Shown here piece after piece: positions 11,327 through 24,191 of a DNA stretch of 64,000 nt. A program made the position numbers and the translations under genes. This stretch comes from Ilex aquifolium. Its lineage: Eukaryota > Streptophyta > Magnoliopsida > Aquifoliales > Aquifoliaceae. The stretch's first letter is position 1. Each line of letters starts with the position of its first letter. The notes below the pieces were generated by a model. That model was not told where the DNA came from. It worked only from the letters and a program-made list of their open reading frames with translations, and searched no databases. The stretch is taken from contig OX637397.1 of NCBI GenBank assembly GCA_951799425.1, positions 6,935,001 through 6,999,000 of the forward strand, written 5' to 3'.

Positions 11327-12079
11327 TTAATTCGGCTTGGCCGCCGGAATCTTTGTGGTTCCGACGACCACTTTCCTGGCTGACTTGTTGACCGCCGCAG
11401 CCGGGCCACAGTGACATTGGCCATTCCGACATGATGCAGTCTGTCCATAACACGTTATAAATCCACACTTGAAAATATTACATTTGTATTGGACCACTCC
11501 TCCATCATCAGTTCCAGCTGCCTTTGAAAATGGCAAACCTGCATGTAATTCATTTGTTACTTTCATGTATCATAAACAAACTCAAATGGGATCTACACAT
11601 ACGGGCTTAACCTTTATATGGTTTACAAGAAATTATATGCATCGAGATTCACGTTTTAAGGTAAATTATGATGCGATAAATTGTCATTTCTAGTTGACAC
11701 TTTTTAATATGCTTAGGCTCAACTTAAATTGTCATTTCTAATAGGGACGAACTGTAAATCCAGACGTCTTGAGTTTGAATCTTAACAATCCTTTGAGTTT
11801 GGGCCATGAGAAATTTATCCCTCATGAATGGCCTAGTTCGGTAGTCCCAGCGTGGATGACCTTTCATTGGACTGAGAAGGGATTAATCGAAGTGCGCGGA
11901 AGTTGGTCTGAACACCCATCACCCTTAAACAATAAAAAAAAGAAATTTTTTTTAGGCTTCATATACTCACCCCACTTTCATGTATCATAAGTTCAAATGA
12001 GAGAGAGAGAGAGAAATCAACCTATAGTAGTCAGGATGAGAACAAGCAAGAGTACCACTCGGAATGAAGCCTTCTCCAT
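11327..12079 (-). CDS. Defensin-like secreted peptide, locus B
   Basis: Predicted two-exon gene on the minus strand: exon 1 12079-12022 (58 nt), a 483-bp GT-AG intron, exon 2 11538-11327 (212 nt), giving 89 residues. Residues 1-20 (MEKASFRVVLLLVLILTTIG) form a signal peptide. The mature part starts LPFSKAAGTDDGG and has six cysteines spaced CX4CX4CX6CX4CXC. A basic tail ends in KIPAAKPN. Small secreted peptides of this build are known as plant defensin-like or cysteine-rich peptides, acting in defence or cell signalling; the role of this one is unknown. Its second spacing is X4, where D, E and F have X3. An AATAAA-type signal follows the stop at about 11310. It looks intact and is the nearest intact relative of pseudogene C. 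Confidence 0.8.
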
Positions 12080-12135
12080 GTCTTTCAGTTCTGCAGTATA
12101 ATTCTTTATGGACTTATTTGAGCTCTGGGTAATAA

Positions 12136-12146
12136 CATTATTTATA
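12136..12146 (-). promoter_or_regulatory. TATA box of DEFL locus B
   Basis: TATAAATAATG on the minus strand, about 57 bp before the ATG at 12079. Near-identical boxes precede loci D and E, so it is a conserved promoter element of the family. Confidence 0.65.
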
Positions 12147-12149
12147 GTG

Positions 12150-13270
12150 GGAGGATTTAGATTATTTATGGCATAAGCCATAATGATGGATTTAGATTCT
12201 GGACTCAGTTTATGGATGTTGTTGAATAGTTAATGTTAATATCCAATTAGATTTGATGTCAACCCAACAACAATCAATTCATTGAGTCAGAGAGTGGTGT
12301 TATTAAATTGGATACAACTAACATTATTCTATAAAGGCAAAAAATATTAATGAATTATCCCCTCCCTTAAATAATGGTCCACTTTGATTATACACTTAAT
12401 TAGAAATGGATTCCACTTAATCCTCATAATGTTTGGTTTGACAATACAACATTATGGATGGGGTTGGACTATCCACCTAGATATGGTAACTTGGATTGGA
12501 TATAGTTCAGGATCAATCTCTTCCTTCAACCCTTAATGGCTAGTTATCTTTATTCCTCGGGAACATGTTCATTTATGAAGTTCATGATTTCATGGGAACT
12601 AATTATTAAAAGTAGGACTTAATGGTACAAATAAAAATATGATAAGATTGAATAATTTTTCTTATTGAAAATAGAACTTACTAGAAATTTTTCGTAGATT
12701 TATTCCATCTTCATTTTTCGTAAAATTCGTAAATTTATTCTAGGACATAGATTTTGTGCTCATCTCAAATCCGTATGTGCAATCCAAATGTCGGATTTAG
12801 GCCAAGATGTTGAGAGTAAATATTAGGTTCAATTTGGCTTAATTGTTGAGTTATCATTAGGCGAGTACACCACATGATAATGTTGACGTGGTGTAACCAT
12901 GTCTGCTAATATTTACTCAAACGTTGGCTTCCCCCCCCCCCCCCCCCCCCCCAAAGGGCCACTGGATCAATTTATGCTCTTCAATTGTCCACTGATTAAT
13001 GTTATGATCTATGATAAATACTATTAAGTTGTAATTTCACCTTGAAAATTTGTAACTCCACCTTTAAAAGTTGTAACTTTACCTTTGAAAATTGTCACTT
13101 CCATGATCAATTATGATTTTTTAAGATCGATCATGCATTTTCCAATTATAACTTTTATCTCAAAAAATACTAACTTGATCTGAAAAAATTATAAATTTTG
13201 ATATGATACTAACTTGGGTACCATATTTTTTTCTCGATTTAAGTAACATCTGAACATATGCAATGATTTT
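12150..13270. other. Intergenic, no gene seen
   Basis: No coding frame of note. It contains a run of 22 C at 12931-12952 and short TTGTAACTTCACCTTGAAAA-like direct repeats at 13030-13090. Confidence 0.5.
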
Positions 13271-16200
13271 TGTAACGCCCCAAAATCCACTCTGGAAGAC
13301 ATTACTATCTATAACCATTCATATCATGAGAGTTAATAAAATCCATAAATAATTGAAATTTTATTCATCATTCATAATGGCTAAAGCATCATCCAAACAA
13401 TAATGTTTTTTTTTTTTTTTTCTTTTTCCTTTTTTTTTCAAAGCCACCCAGTGTGGGTGGGGGGTTTGGTAGACCCCTACCTGTATATATAACTAAAAGG
13501 GGAAAAGTACAAGGGAGGAGGACAAATAGTCAAACCTCCAGAAGTACAAAGTGGGAGGATCAAAGCAACAAAGTGGAGACATAAATGAAAATAAAATTCA
13601 CCGACGAACGTGAGGAGTCTGTCGTGCATCCAAGGCGAGGATGCCAGCAATCCCAGAAGGAAGGGATGACGAATCAAGAAATCGTTGATTGAGCTGCTGA
13701 GAACAAGTCCAATTAGCCATGAAGTCAGCTGCCTGATTCGCCTCCCGCAGGACGTGGCAGACGCGAGCCGAGAGAGAAGTACACAGAAGCCGAATCCGAG
13801 CAAGCAGGTAAGCATAAACCCAGCATCCAGTATCCTGAGAATAAACCCAAGAAACCACTGTAGCTGAATCTGACTCCACTACCAACTCTGAAGCTCCCAA
13901 ATCTGCGGCCAACTCCAACCCAGCACAAACAACATGCATCTCCGCATACAGAATATGCTGATGCCCCAGAAACAGGCCAAAAGCCCTGAGAACTCGACCC
14001 TGGTGGTCCCGAATAACACCCCCTGCCGCAGACAGCCCCGGATTGCCTTTAGAACAGCCATCAACACTGATCTTCAGGCAACCTGGTACAGGACGAGTCC
14101 AAGCAACCAAGTGAAGATGCCGAGGCCGAGTAACCAAGACCCTAAGAGAACCCACAAACTCAACCGACTCATCCCGACGCAACTGACTCGGAGCAAACCC
14201 AAAAGCAAGCCCAATCAACTGCAAATCGGTCATAACCCTCTGAACCACAACAGGCACCTGGAAGGCTCGGCCATCGAACCTATAAGCATTACGTGCCTTC
14301 CACAGGTGCCACAGAATAAAGCACGGTAGTAGTACCCGCACATGACCTGCAGAAGGAGCACAACGCCGCCAACGAAGCATTAAAGCATAAGGAGTTTGAA
14401 ACGGCCAAGATCTGATCCCAAACATCTGATAAAAGTGACCCCACACCTGAACTGCAAGCGGACAATCCAAAAAAAGATGTCTAAGAGTCTCAACAGCCCC
14501 ACCACACACACACCGGGATACTACATGAAAACCCCGTCTCTCTAATCCATCATCTGTGGCCAGGAAACCATGAAACAACCGCCACATAAAGAATGAGACC
14601 TGAGTCGAAATATGCCTCTACCAAACACAAGAAAACCCAGGCCGAACTGGAGCCACACCTCGAATATCAGCCCAAGCAGTCCTCAAGGAAAAATCTCCAT
14701 CCAAAGACAAACTCCACCTCATCTGATCAACCCCCTGATCTAGAATCGGAATCTGCACAATCTGCTCAACAATTGAAGAAGACAAAACTCCCAACAATCG
14801 GCCTCTGTCCCACTGTCGACCCGCCCAGTAAGCGGAAACAAGAACCCCAGGAACTGCCCCCGGACACACTAAAGCCAACGGGTAATCCTCCAACCAACAA
14901 TCATACCAGAAACTGACCTCACCGGACCGTACTAACCACCTGATCTTCGGCTCAGCCACGAATCGAATCCCACATAATCGCCTCCAAAGAGGTGAAGCTG
15001 GGTAACGAAACTCAATTAGCCCAGGATGGGCGGGCCTACAGTACTTGGCCCTCATAAAAGTGGACCAAAGTGACTGTTGAGCACGAAAATTCCACCACAG
15101 CTTCATCTCACAAGCCTCAGCTAAGTCAGAAAAAGAACGCACCCCTAAGCCGCCCTCCTCTACAGGGTAACATACCTCAGCCCAGTGACACCAGTGAATC
15201 CTCCGATGGGTAAGGCGGACTCCCCAGCAGTAGCAACTATATCCCTAGGGGGATGAACAACGGTAACGACATCTGTCACTCCCCCAGAGGATACTCTAAC
15301 CCTATCGGTACTCTTGGGAGGAACAGTAGGGGTTGGGACTCTAGGAGCTCCCTCCTGTGGTCTAATCCTGTGCTGGCCATCACCTCGACCATGCTGTGGC
15401 CGGTGTCCACTGACCTCATCCCGGGGCTGGGAGTGGGTGATGCAGGTCTCCACTGAATGGCCTAGATGCCGACATCCAGAACAATATTGCGGTACATCCT
15501 CGTAGAGCACATCCTGCCAAAATCCAGTCTCCAATCTGCCTATCCTAATCCTCGGCACTCGCGGCCATGTGACATCATAATTAACCTCCTAGTTTAGAAC
15601 ATAAAGGAAATAACTCTAAACGTCCACCTTGGGATCCACGTTCCCATTAATCCGAGCTTCCCAATTTAACTGCTCATCAAATCCGAACTCTTACTCTAGA
15701 CCGTAATCTAAAAAAGATGTGGTTTATAGGGAGTGAGCACTGAGCTCCGTAGGAAAATCCTCACAGTCTCAAACAAAGTTTTGAAAATATATAAAACAGG
15801 TCGGTCTCATTTTATAAAATATCATATATAACTTTTGAAATAAAAAAGTGACAGTTTATCAAATCTCAAGTTTACGTAGTAGCAATTAATTAAATGGAGA
15901 AACAAAACCAACTTTCAAACAACAAACCATTACCAACACTGTATCTCAAGTATATAGTAACACTTAATATGAATACACACATTGAGAATATCCTGGCTTA
16001 CACACACACTCAATCCTCGCAAGGATACACTACTTTAAGAAGGGCGTACACCGACGCATCGACAGTGACAAATCCAACCCAATAATAGTATACTAACCCT
16101 CAGCATTGATACCTGTGAGCGAATAGTAGTTTGGTCCTCGTAAGGCACCAACCCCACTACTAGTGGTCGAGAACTTTTAAACTTATTCGTAGTAAGAAAC

Positions 16201-16588
16201 ACATTTACCCACTCTACGATACCCGGTCAACAGTCAAACTTTTTCATCAAAACATCTACACAAGAGATACAATATCAAACCAATTCACCAAATCACATGT
16301 AAACCAAAAACCATAATTCCACAGGTATTTTTTCAACATAACAACTCAAGAAAATATGAAAGAGATCATCAATAAATATAATTTTATTGTTCAAACAAAA
16401 CGCTAGAGTTTTTAAATCAAGAACAATGAAATCTCAAGGGTAAAACATATATTTCTTGAAAACTAGGGTTTTGATAATAAGAACGAGAGTTTTTATGGCT
16501 ATCAAACGATATCCTCATTCAAGACATGATACGATTTGCAAGAAAACGAAGAAATAATGATTTCATAACATATATATACGATTTATAA

Positions 16589-16649
<61 letters not shown>

Positions 16650-17414
16650 ATTAATCTTAACCTCAATGAACAAGTTTAGGAAAAAACTCCTACCTTGATT
16701 CTCGAAATCCGGATCGTAACGTATTTAGTTGTGATTACCTCGCGTTGATCTTTCAAGATTTAGCCCGTTCTTCCTCTTTTTCTTCTCCTCAAACTTTCCT
16801 AGGATTCTTGGGGTTAAAAAGATAGGTAAAGACACTTTAGATCACAGCCCTATGACATTTATAGGCTAAAAAAAGTAGAGAATTCCCGTATGGCCGCGGG
16901 TAACAATCTGCCCCTAACTTCCAACTCCATTTTCACCTAATTAGAGGCCGATTCATGAAATTTTCGTAAAATACACTTTTGTAGACTTTGAAGTCTAGTT
17001 TTTACTCTAAAAATTTCATATCAATTGGATATTAGTGTAAAAATTTATATCCAACATACTAAAGTTATGTCAAATTCCTTTCTACCCAAATCTTCTCCAA
17101 AATAGGTTTTAACTCTAGAATACTTCTAAACTTCTAATACAACTCATATAACTTCTTCCAATGTTTTTCTACCTTCCGGATTCAATAGAAACCTTATTTT
17201 GACCTAAAAATATTTATAAAATTACTTAACCACCATTTTCAAGCTCAAACATCTCCAAAACTCAATTTATCTTGAAAGTCAGTATACTTGAAACTCAAAT
17301 TTTATAATCAATTTTTTTTAACAATGATTCTAAATTTCTACCATCACTTTATTTATCTTAGGAGAACTCTTAAGATAATATTATTCTTCTTTAATTTTAA
17401 TACGGAGTCTTACA
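13271..17414 (+). mobile_element. Solo LTR fossil, Ty3-like, split by a LINE
   Basis: Begins TGTAACGCCCCAAAATCC and ends GGAGTCTTACA, the TG...CA ends usual for plant Ty3-group LTRs. The flanks ATTTT and ATTTC differ at one base and may be the decayed 5-bp target duplication. No internal retrotransposon region is seen, so it reads as a solo LTR of about 2 kb enlarged by the LINE at 13406-15567. It holds a pure TA microsatellite at about 16591-16647. Broken and old. Confidence 0.6.
13406..15567 (-). mobile_element. L1-type LINE, 5' truncated and internally deleted
   Basis: Minus-strand LINE whose 3' poly-A appears as T-rich DNA at 13406-13439. Read 5' to 3', it has: the ORF1 zinc knuckle (15558-15160, CSGCRHLGHSVETC); a jump straight to the C-terminal part of the reverse transcriptase (about 15210-14618, with EEGGLGVRSF then KLWWNFRAQQ); and the zinc-binding region and RNase H domain (14587-13598). 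The endonuclease and reverse transcriptase palm are missing. RNase H keeps its four acidic residues (SVDG, AEMH, ESDS, AADF). One in-frame stop separates 14618 from 14587. It lies inside the LTR at 13271-17414, and its target duplication is not clear. Confidence 0.85.
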
Positions 17415-17459
17415 ATTTCGAATAAAAAAAAACATATTCAATGATTCACACCCTTCTAA

Positions 17460-18095
17460 GTCAACATAGTATAGTTGTTATGCATATCTCAAGCCATCAT
17501 TAGCCTCAGTGAAGTGGAAATTAAGAGAGAAATCCTCAAGCCAAAGGTCATAGCGCCAAGGCCCTACCCACGTATCGAGGGTAGAAGATATGTGCATCCT
17601 TTCTGGTCTTGAGTCCAAGTATTTGAGAAGAAAACGGTTCCGACAATGTGGCACTAATGAATGATTTTATGAACTGATCTGTTTTGCGCCATGTAGAGTA
17701 AGCTAGATTTGGTGCAATTTGGCCCCAGTAAGTTGTAACAGTTGGTGACGGAGGAACGACTGAGCAGTCGAGAAATCCAAGTAGATCGGTGCTAATCAAT
17801 ATCAATTCAAGTTGATCATGCCAAAGAAGATAGTTGTTACCATCAAGTTTTACTGAGACAAAATTGGTGATATTAGTGAGTGGAAAAGATGTGGGTAGAT
17901 TGGAAGATGCCATCACAGTTTTGAAAAATTTGATAGATGCTTTGTTGGCTCTGATACCATGAAAGAGGAAGAGAATTAAATTGTGTGAAATTGTAAACTC
18001 ATGAACGGTTAAACTGCTTGTAATATAAGCCTAAGTTAAAAGTTTGTTACAATTGATCTTCTGTTATCCGTTTATTAATCTGCCATCACCTACTT
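17460..18095 (-). mobile_element. Ty1/copia fossil: LTR end, primer site and gag start
   Basis: Minus-strand remnant. The initiator-Met tRNA primer site TGGTATCAGAGCC lies at 17959-17947, immediately after an LTR ending CA at 17960. Downstream, a gag-like open frame at 17916-17548 carries the copia N-terminal signature VSVKLDGNNYLLWHDQLE. The LTR seems to extend rightward to at least about 18090. The rest of the element is absent. Broken. Confidence 0.75.
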
Positions 18096-19805
18096 CCACA
18101 ACTGCCATCATTGCCTCCTCACCACCATCGGTAGCTATCATTAGGTGTGGTAATCTAGTTGTGTTGTATTTATGTTGAGTGTTAGTTAGCTCTAACCCAA
18201 CCATTTTAGGTAATTATTCGTGTCAGAAGTTCTGATACTAACCTCACATGTTTATTATCGTGTTGTAGAGTTTTTTTTCGTATAACCCTTGAATTACAAA
18301 TTTATCACCAAGATCCAATTACTTCTCAACCAAATCTCCCCCTCATAAGTGTCTCAGGCTAGAAAATCTGTTTCAGGCTATATTCACAAAAACAAGTCAA
18401 AACATTGTCAAAACCACCCATTTTATTTATTTTATACTTGTTTAACCTGTTTAGCATGTCAAATTCGAGTTATTCGCATTCAACAGTAACTTGATTCATT
18501 TATAATTCGTGTTAGCAAGTTGTGTCATTTTGGGGTTCATGTCAAGAATTAGCAATAATTGAGGGACTCATTTATACACAACAAGTCCCACTTAAATTTA
18601 TAGTATGTGCTTCGCCAAGGCAAACAGAGAAAAAAATATATCGGATGTAATCATACTCCATCATTTGTCCAACAAAACCTACAAAGCTGTCTCTTAATTA
18701 GGTGGACTAAGGAGTTGTTCTTGAAGATTTAAGAAGATTAAGAATCCAGATTTTCCGAAGGCCGTTATTGAAAGAGATAGTCTTTAATGTTGTTGAAGAC
18801 AATTGTTGTGGAAGGCCTTTCAAGTGGTTTATCTTTTAGAAGGTGTTGACTTTTATTTTGCGTTCTTTCTTTTCTCGAGGAAGAAATCTTGTAATCCAAT
18901 ATATTGCAATCGGATTTAGATTTCCTCTAATAGATCTGCTTAAAGTTATAATAGGGGAGTAGTATTGAAAGAACGTATTCGATGGAATCAAGAATTTTTT
19001 CAGAAAGGAAAACATGTTGAAAGGTAGCTAAAGGTTATTATACAAATTCAGGTGCTAGATTTGAACAATTTGTTCATTGTATTGAAGTTCGATGTACCTT
19101 GAAAGGTATTCAATTACCATACGTAGATCAATTTAAGGTCTTCTTGTTGTGGTTAGAAGTTCTTGGAAATTCAATGTGTTGTAAAACAAGAAATGATAGA
19201 ATTAAAAATTAGTATATATGTATATAATTAAGAGGCAATCAATTTAGGTGATTTAAACATCTATATAAAAGACTTAATAATTCACTAGTAAAGAAGAGTA
19301 ATTTGATACATATTGATGGTAATACGAGAGGTAGAGATAGACTTAAAATAACAATAAACGAAATGGTAAAAGAGGATATGATAGACTATGGTTTATGAAA
19401 TATATGACCCTGCATAGGGCAAAATAGAGAAACATAATTCATGTAGTCAACTCCAAATAAATAGGATTAAGACTTTGTTAAATTGATTTTAGGCATGACA
19501 TGAATCCGGCGCAATATGACTCAATGGTAGCCCATTTCTAGACATCATTTTTTTTAGTTCAATAGTCAAAGGTATTCAGACTAGCTTACACATACCTCGA
19601 CTTATCTCCTTCCCGGTCCGGTCAAAATTAAAACAAGTCATCCATGGATTTGCTTAGACATCATTGGATTGGCTAGCATTTTGTTCCCAACATTCAAGAT
19701 CTTTTTGATGTTTTTGCTATTCCATTATTATTAAAGAGCTAAAAGTTTTATTCAGCAACCATAGAGCTAGGTAGCTGTCCCTAGTTTTTACAATCTGTAT
19801 CAATT
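18096..19805. other. Intergenic, no gene seen
   Basis: AT-rich DNA. A stretch at about 18700-18960 resembles copia LTR sequence but has no clear ends. No coding frame is convincing. Confidence 0.4.
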
Positions 19806-19806
19806 C

Positions 19807-20938
19807 GGTTTTTATCTAAAACTCAAAAAATGAGGAAAAAAAAAGAGAAATTTGGAAGTCGATACAAAAACTTAGACTTAATTGAACTAAATTACATTAA
19901 GAAAACTTATTTTGGCCTAATTACTTTTTTTTTAAAAAAGACTAAAAGGTCATTCATTACTTCATTACTCTCTCTATCGCTCTCTCTCCATTACTCTCTC
20001 ACTCTCTCTTCCCTATTTTATCTCTATCAATCTCTCTCCAATACTCTCTCTATCTATCCCTTATTCTCTCTCTCCCTCTGTCTCCTTATTGATTATTTAT
20101 TTTATTTTTAAATATGTAAAGATTTGATTTAATTTTTTTCTCTCTTTCACTCTTACTGTCTCTCCCTCTACTTTCTCTCATTGTTACTATTTCTCTCCTT
20201 ATTCTCTCTCTTTCTCCTTATATCAATGTTACAATAACACAATTACACTAATCATTTACACCAATTAGTTATAATTACACTATAATATACGAAATAATTA
20301 CTCATGTGTTCTAATAAATCAAACAGTTTACACTAAAAATTATACAAAATTATAACACCAACCTAGAGCTTGATTGAGATAATGAGTCCAGTGTTGGGAG
20401 ACTCGATTAGAAGACTCAAAATAGTTTACCATTATACCAAATTTGGTGTATATAATTGATGTAACTATGCTGTGATACTAAATAGTGTAACTCCTTGGTT
20501 TATATAAATAACTGAATAAAAAATTGGGTGGTGTCGTATTATTTTGTAATTTTTTGGTGTAACTATTCGGTTTATCAGAATACACGAGCAACTATTTTGT
20601 GTATTACAGGACAATTGTAACTGATTTGTGTAATTGTGTTGTTGTAACGTTGATATAAAGAAAGAGAGAGAATGAGGAGAGAAATTAACGATGAGAGAAA
20701 ATAGGGGAAGAGAGAATGAGAGAGAGAATAGGGGGAGAGAGAGAGATGAAAAAATTAAATCAAATCTTACATATTTTAAAAGAAAATAAATTATCAATGG
20801 GAGGGAGAGGAAAAAAATAGGGGAGAGATAGAGAAAGTGATAAAGAGAGAGAGAAAATAGGGGAGAGAGTGAGAGAGTAATGGAGAGAGAGAGAGAAAGA
20901 GAGAGAGTAACAATGTGAGAAATAGGAGAGAGAGAGAG

Positions 20939-20980
<42 letters not shown>

Positions 20981-21511
20981 TAAGAATTATGCATAATTTA
21001 TGAAAGAGTAAGTAAAAAATTCAAATGTCATTTGAATTTTGTACCTAATTACAAAATATTTTATTAAAATTGAACTTAATAGAGTAAAATATTTATTCAT
21101 ACACTTCCTCTCAAATATACCCACACTGAAAAAACCCCAATGGGGAGAGAGAGAGTAGGGGATAGATAGAGAGAGTAATGAGAGATAGATAGAAATAAAT
21201 TGTGAAGAGAGAGTGAGAGAGAAAATAAATTATCAATGGGCAGGAGAGAGAAAATAGGGGATACATAGAAAGAGTAATGAGAGATAAATAAAAAGAAAAT
21301 AGGGAAGAGAGAGTGAGAGAGTAATGATCAGAAAGGATGAGAGAGAGATAGAGTAATAGAGTAATGAATGACCTTTTGATCTTTTTCTAAAAAAATAGAC
21401 TTATGGCCATATAAGTTTTATTAATGTTGTTTAATTTAATTAAGTCTAAATTTTTGTATTAGCTTCAAAATTTTTTTTTTCCCCTCATTTTTTGAGTTTT
21501 AGATAAGACCC
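19807..21511. mobile_element. Foldback element with long inverted arms
   Basis: Long inverted repeat. The outer arm from 19807 (GGTTTTTATCTAAAACTC) matches in reverse the end at about 21511 (GAGTTTTAGATAAGACC). The arms carry pyrimidine-rich (left) and purine-rich (right) blocks of CT/GA repeats. The left arm to about 20290 pairs with 20590-21000, and a second copy of the right arm lies at 21130-21511. A GT microsatellite is at 20942-20974. Length is about 1.7 kb. There is no transposase and no clear target duplication, so class is uncertain (Mutator-like foldback or large MITE). Confidence 0.75.
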
Positions 21512-23030
21512 AAAATTTTAGGGCTCTAAACTTTAAGAACCCAAATCAATGTCTAGCCTTGTTAAGCCCAAAAATACTCTTCATAGCCCAAAAAAAGTCC
21601 TAAAAAAATAACCCTAGTATAACTAAATATTAAACCTAAATCTGCCAACAAAAACATCTTTTGCTCAAGCCTCTCTCTCAATGTCTCTCCTGCAGCTCTC
21701 TCTCTCTCTCACTCTCTCGCTCGATTACTTTATATATGTTGTTGGTCAAGCCCTTTCTTCAATTGAAAAAAGATTTGAATAGTTTAAAACATATGAAAAT
21801 ATTTTTAGGTTTTTATTTAGTTTTGAAAAATTAAAATCTTTAGATAAATATAATTTACAAAAAAAATTGTTTTAAACTTGAAAATTTTCTAAAACAAGAT
21901 GTATCTACTCATACTGATGGCTTAGGTTTACTTTTAGAATTAAAAGTTTTAAAAATTAAAACCAACACCCCAATTAAAACACTAAACTACATAAAAAAAT
22001 TGGATTCTTTTAGCAATGCATGCATTGCTTATAGAATATTTTTAACAATACCAATAACAGTCGCTTTAAAAGAAATGAGTTTTTAAAAATTTAGATTGAT
22101 AAAATCTTATTTTCGATGAAAAATGTCCTAAGAAAGATTGAAGGGATTAGCTATATTATCTGTTGATAAAAATTTATTAACAAAACTTAAATATAAGAAC
22201 TTGAAAAATTTACAGACAGAATGATGGTTGTCTAGAACAATCACCATTCTATCTATACAAATCCACCCATATTCATTTTGCATTATGGTTAACATTTGCA
22301 AACAACAGTTTGTGATTACATGCATAATTTCGGCTCAAGAGTACAAAACACAATTTTTGATTCGCTTGGCAATCAAATTGGAATGCTACTTTTGATTGTG
22401 TGAAGAGCTTGTATTCTGGGAGGTAGACGTTCAAATTTTCATTAGGACCACTATGAGGGTGAAATCTGTCTTAAACACATAGTGTTAAATACTAGCATTG
22501 GTCTATAAAATTTGATCTCCATTCCTTATCTACAATCGGGTCAATTTTATTTAATGCAGTTTATGTGTTATTGGTTTGATCTTTTATTCAATTGTTTTGT
22601 TTTTAATTACTTGATATAAATCAGAAATTTCAATAAATAATTTCCATGTTGATATCATCCTATCAACATCCCCTACACTCCCTTTGAGCTAAGACAATAG
22701 TTCAAATTTTCATTTTGGGATGAAATAATGCTCGACTTATCAAAAAATTAGTATAAAATTGAGTGACTAAATAATATGGCAATTGTAGGAGCATTTTAAG
22801 CCACAAAATCCAAAATAACTAACAAGCAATGCTATAGGGACCAAATGATGTGGCTTCAATGTAACAATTGGATTAATTATAAGTTCCAATGTTAGATGGA
22901 ACTCACACCTAATTCAACAGTTTTATTGAATTAAGTCCTTAGATTAGGTCCCTCAATTAGGTCAAAATAACATTTTCCCTAACTAAAATATGTGTTTAGC
23001 TGGTGAGGATTGATTGAATGTTTGTTAATT
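21512..23030. other. Intergenic, no gene seen
   Basis: No supported coding sequence. The frame at 22128-22325 (minus) has no recognisable features. Confidence 0.4.
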
Positions 23031-23500
23031 AAATAATTTAAAACTTCATTAATTTAGAAAAAGAGGAGGGAAGGCTTGCCAAGGTCTCTTCCCAAGAAAT
23101 TGTCTGTTTTATATATGGATATAGAAATAGATAGGTAGTAGATTACTGTAATATAGGGAAGATTACTGTAATATCTAGTAAAGGCAGGGAGAGATTACAA
23201 TGAATTTGTTAGGGAGTGACTTGGTCCTTAGAAACATACATATTTTTTGGTGCCTTTGCACCTACTCTTGGCTTTATCCTTTGGTGGGTTCCACTCAGCA
23301 TACAGCATCCCCCCACTACAAGTGAAGTGTAACAGAGTTCAGCAGCTCCACAAACAATTCTACTGTTGAACTGAACGACATTGAGAAGGCCTCATACCAG
23401 ACGGTCCTTTTGCTAATTCTCATGCTAACTGCTTCAGGTTGGTCTCTCTCTCTCTCTCTCTCTCTCCCCCCCCCTCCTTGATCCCATTTGAATTCATTTT
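23030..23500 (+). repeat. Inverted segmental duplication of DEFL locus A
   Basis: This segment matches, in opposite orientation, the DNA at about 7760-8810: AGAAATTGTCTGTTTTATAT, the ATAGATAGGTAG block, the ACTGTAATATAGGGAAGATT block, CTTTATCCTTTGGTGGGTTC, the DEFL exon 1 and the CT-rich intron start. It lacks the Helitron and MITE present in the other copy. Confidence 0.85.
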
Positions 23501-24021
23501 ATTTTATTTTTGTGTCAGTCAATCATCGAACAATATTTTGATTAAAACTACTAGCGAGCCAGCATTAGACCATGGAGGCACATGCCCACCCTAGAATCCA
23601 ATGCTAATGTGGAAAAATTTACAACTACAATTTATTCCATAGTGGACCAATGATATAAAAGGTAAGAAAAAAGAGCAATGCTAGAAAGACCTAATTTAAA
23701 AACCTAATCATCGATTCTTCTTTTTGTTTTTGTCCCTCTAATCCGTATATGTAGATCTCGTTTGAGTTTGTTTATGATATGTGAAAGTGATATAAATGAA
23801 TTGCATGCAGGTTTGCCATTTTCAAAGGCAGCAGGAATGGTGGAGGAGTGGTCGTAGACGGCCGATGTGATCTTTATGTGTGTTCATGGAAATGTTTGGG
23901 ACGTGATGCCCATTGTGTTAATGGCAGATGCAAATGCGACCCGATTTCGCCAGCGGTCAACAAGCTCGCCAGGAAAGAGGTAGCCGGAACCAAAAACATT
24001 CCGGCCGCGAAGCGGAATTGA
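23380..24021 (+). pseudogene. Defensin-like peptide pseudogene, locus C
   Basis: Exon 1-like sequence at 23380-23437 and exon 2-like sequence at 23811-24021 sit in family order with GT and AG sites in place. The remains of the six-cysteine core and a tail resembling that of locus B (KIPAAKPN there) can still be recognised. The copy lacks an ATG at the conserved start, its exon 2 no longer keeps one frame, and the TATA box seen in the inverted sister copy has decayed. It is therefore probably not expressed as a peptide. An AATAAA signal follows near 24035. The nearest intact relative is locus B. Confidence 0.8.
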
Positions 24022-24191
24022 TGTAGACTATAAGAAATAAAACATTGGTTGTTATCTACCAATGAAGCTTTGTATAACTACCACTGTGGTGGGTGGCGGC
24101 TGAATAAAACTTTTGACTCCTTTATTATTATGAAATGAAACTGTTTCTTAAATTAACATACATTGCATTTTCTACCAGGGATATCATATCT

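Noticed and set aside
13934-14329. Plus-strand open frame of 131 codons
   Set aside because: It lies opposite the RNase H region of the LINE and has no features of its own.
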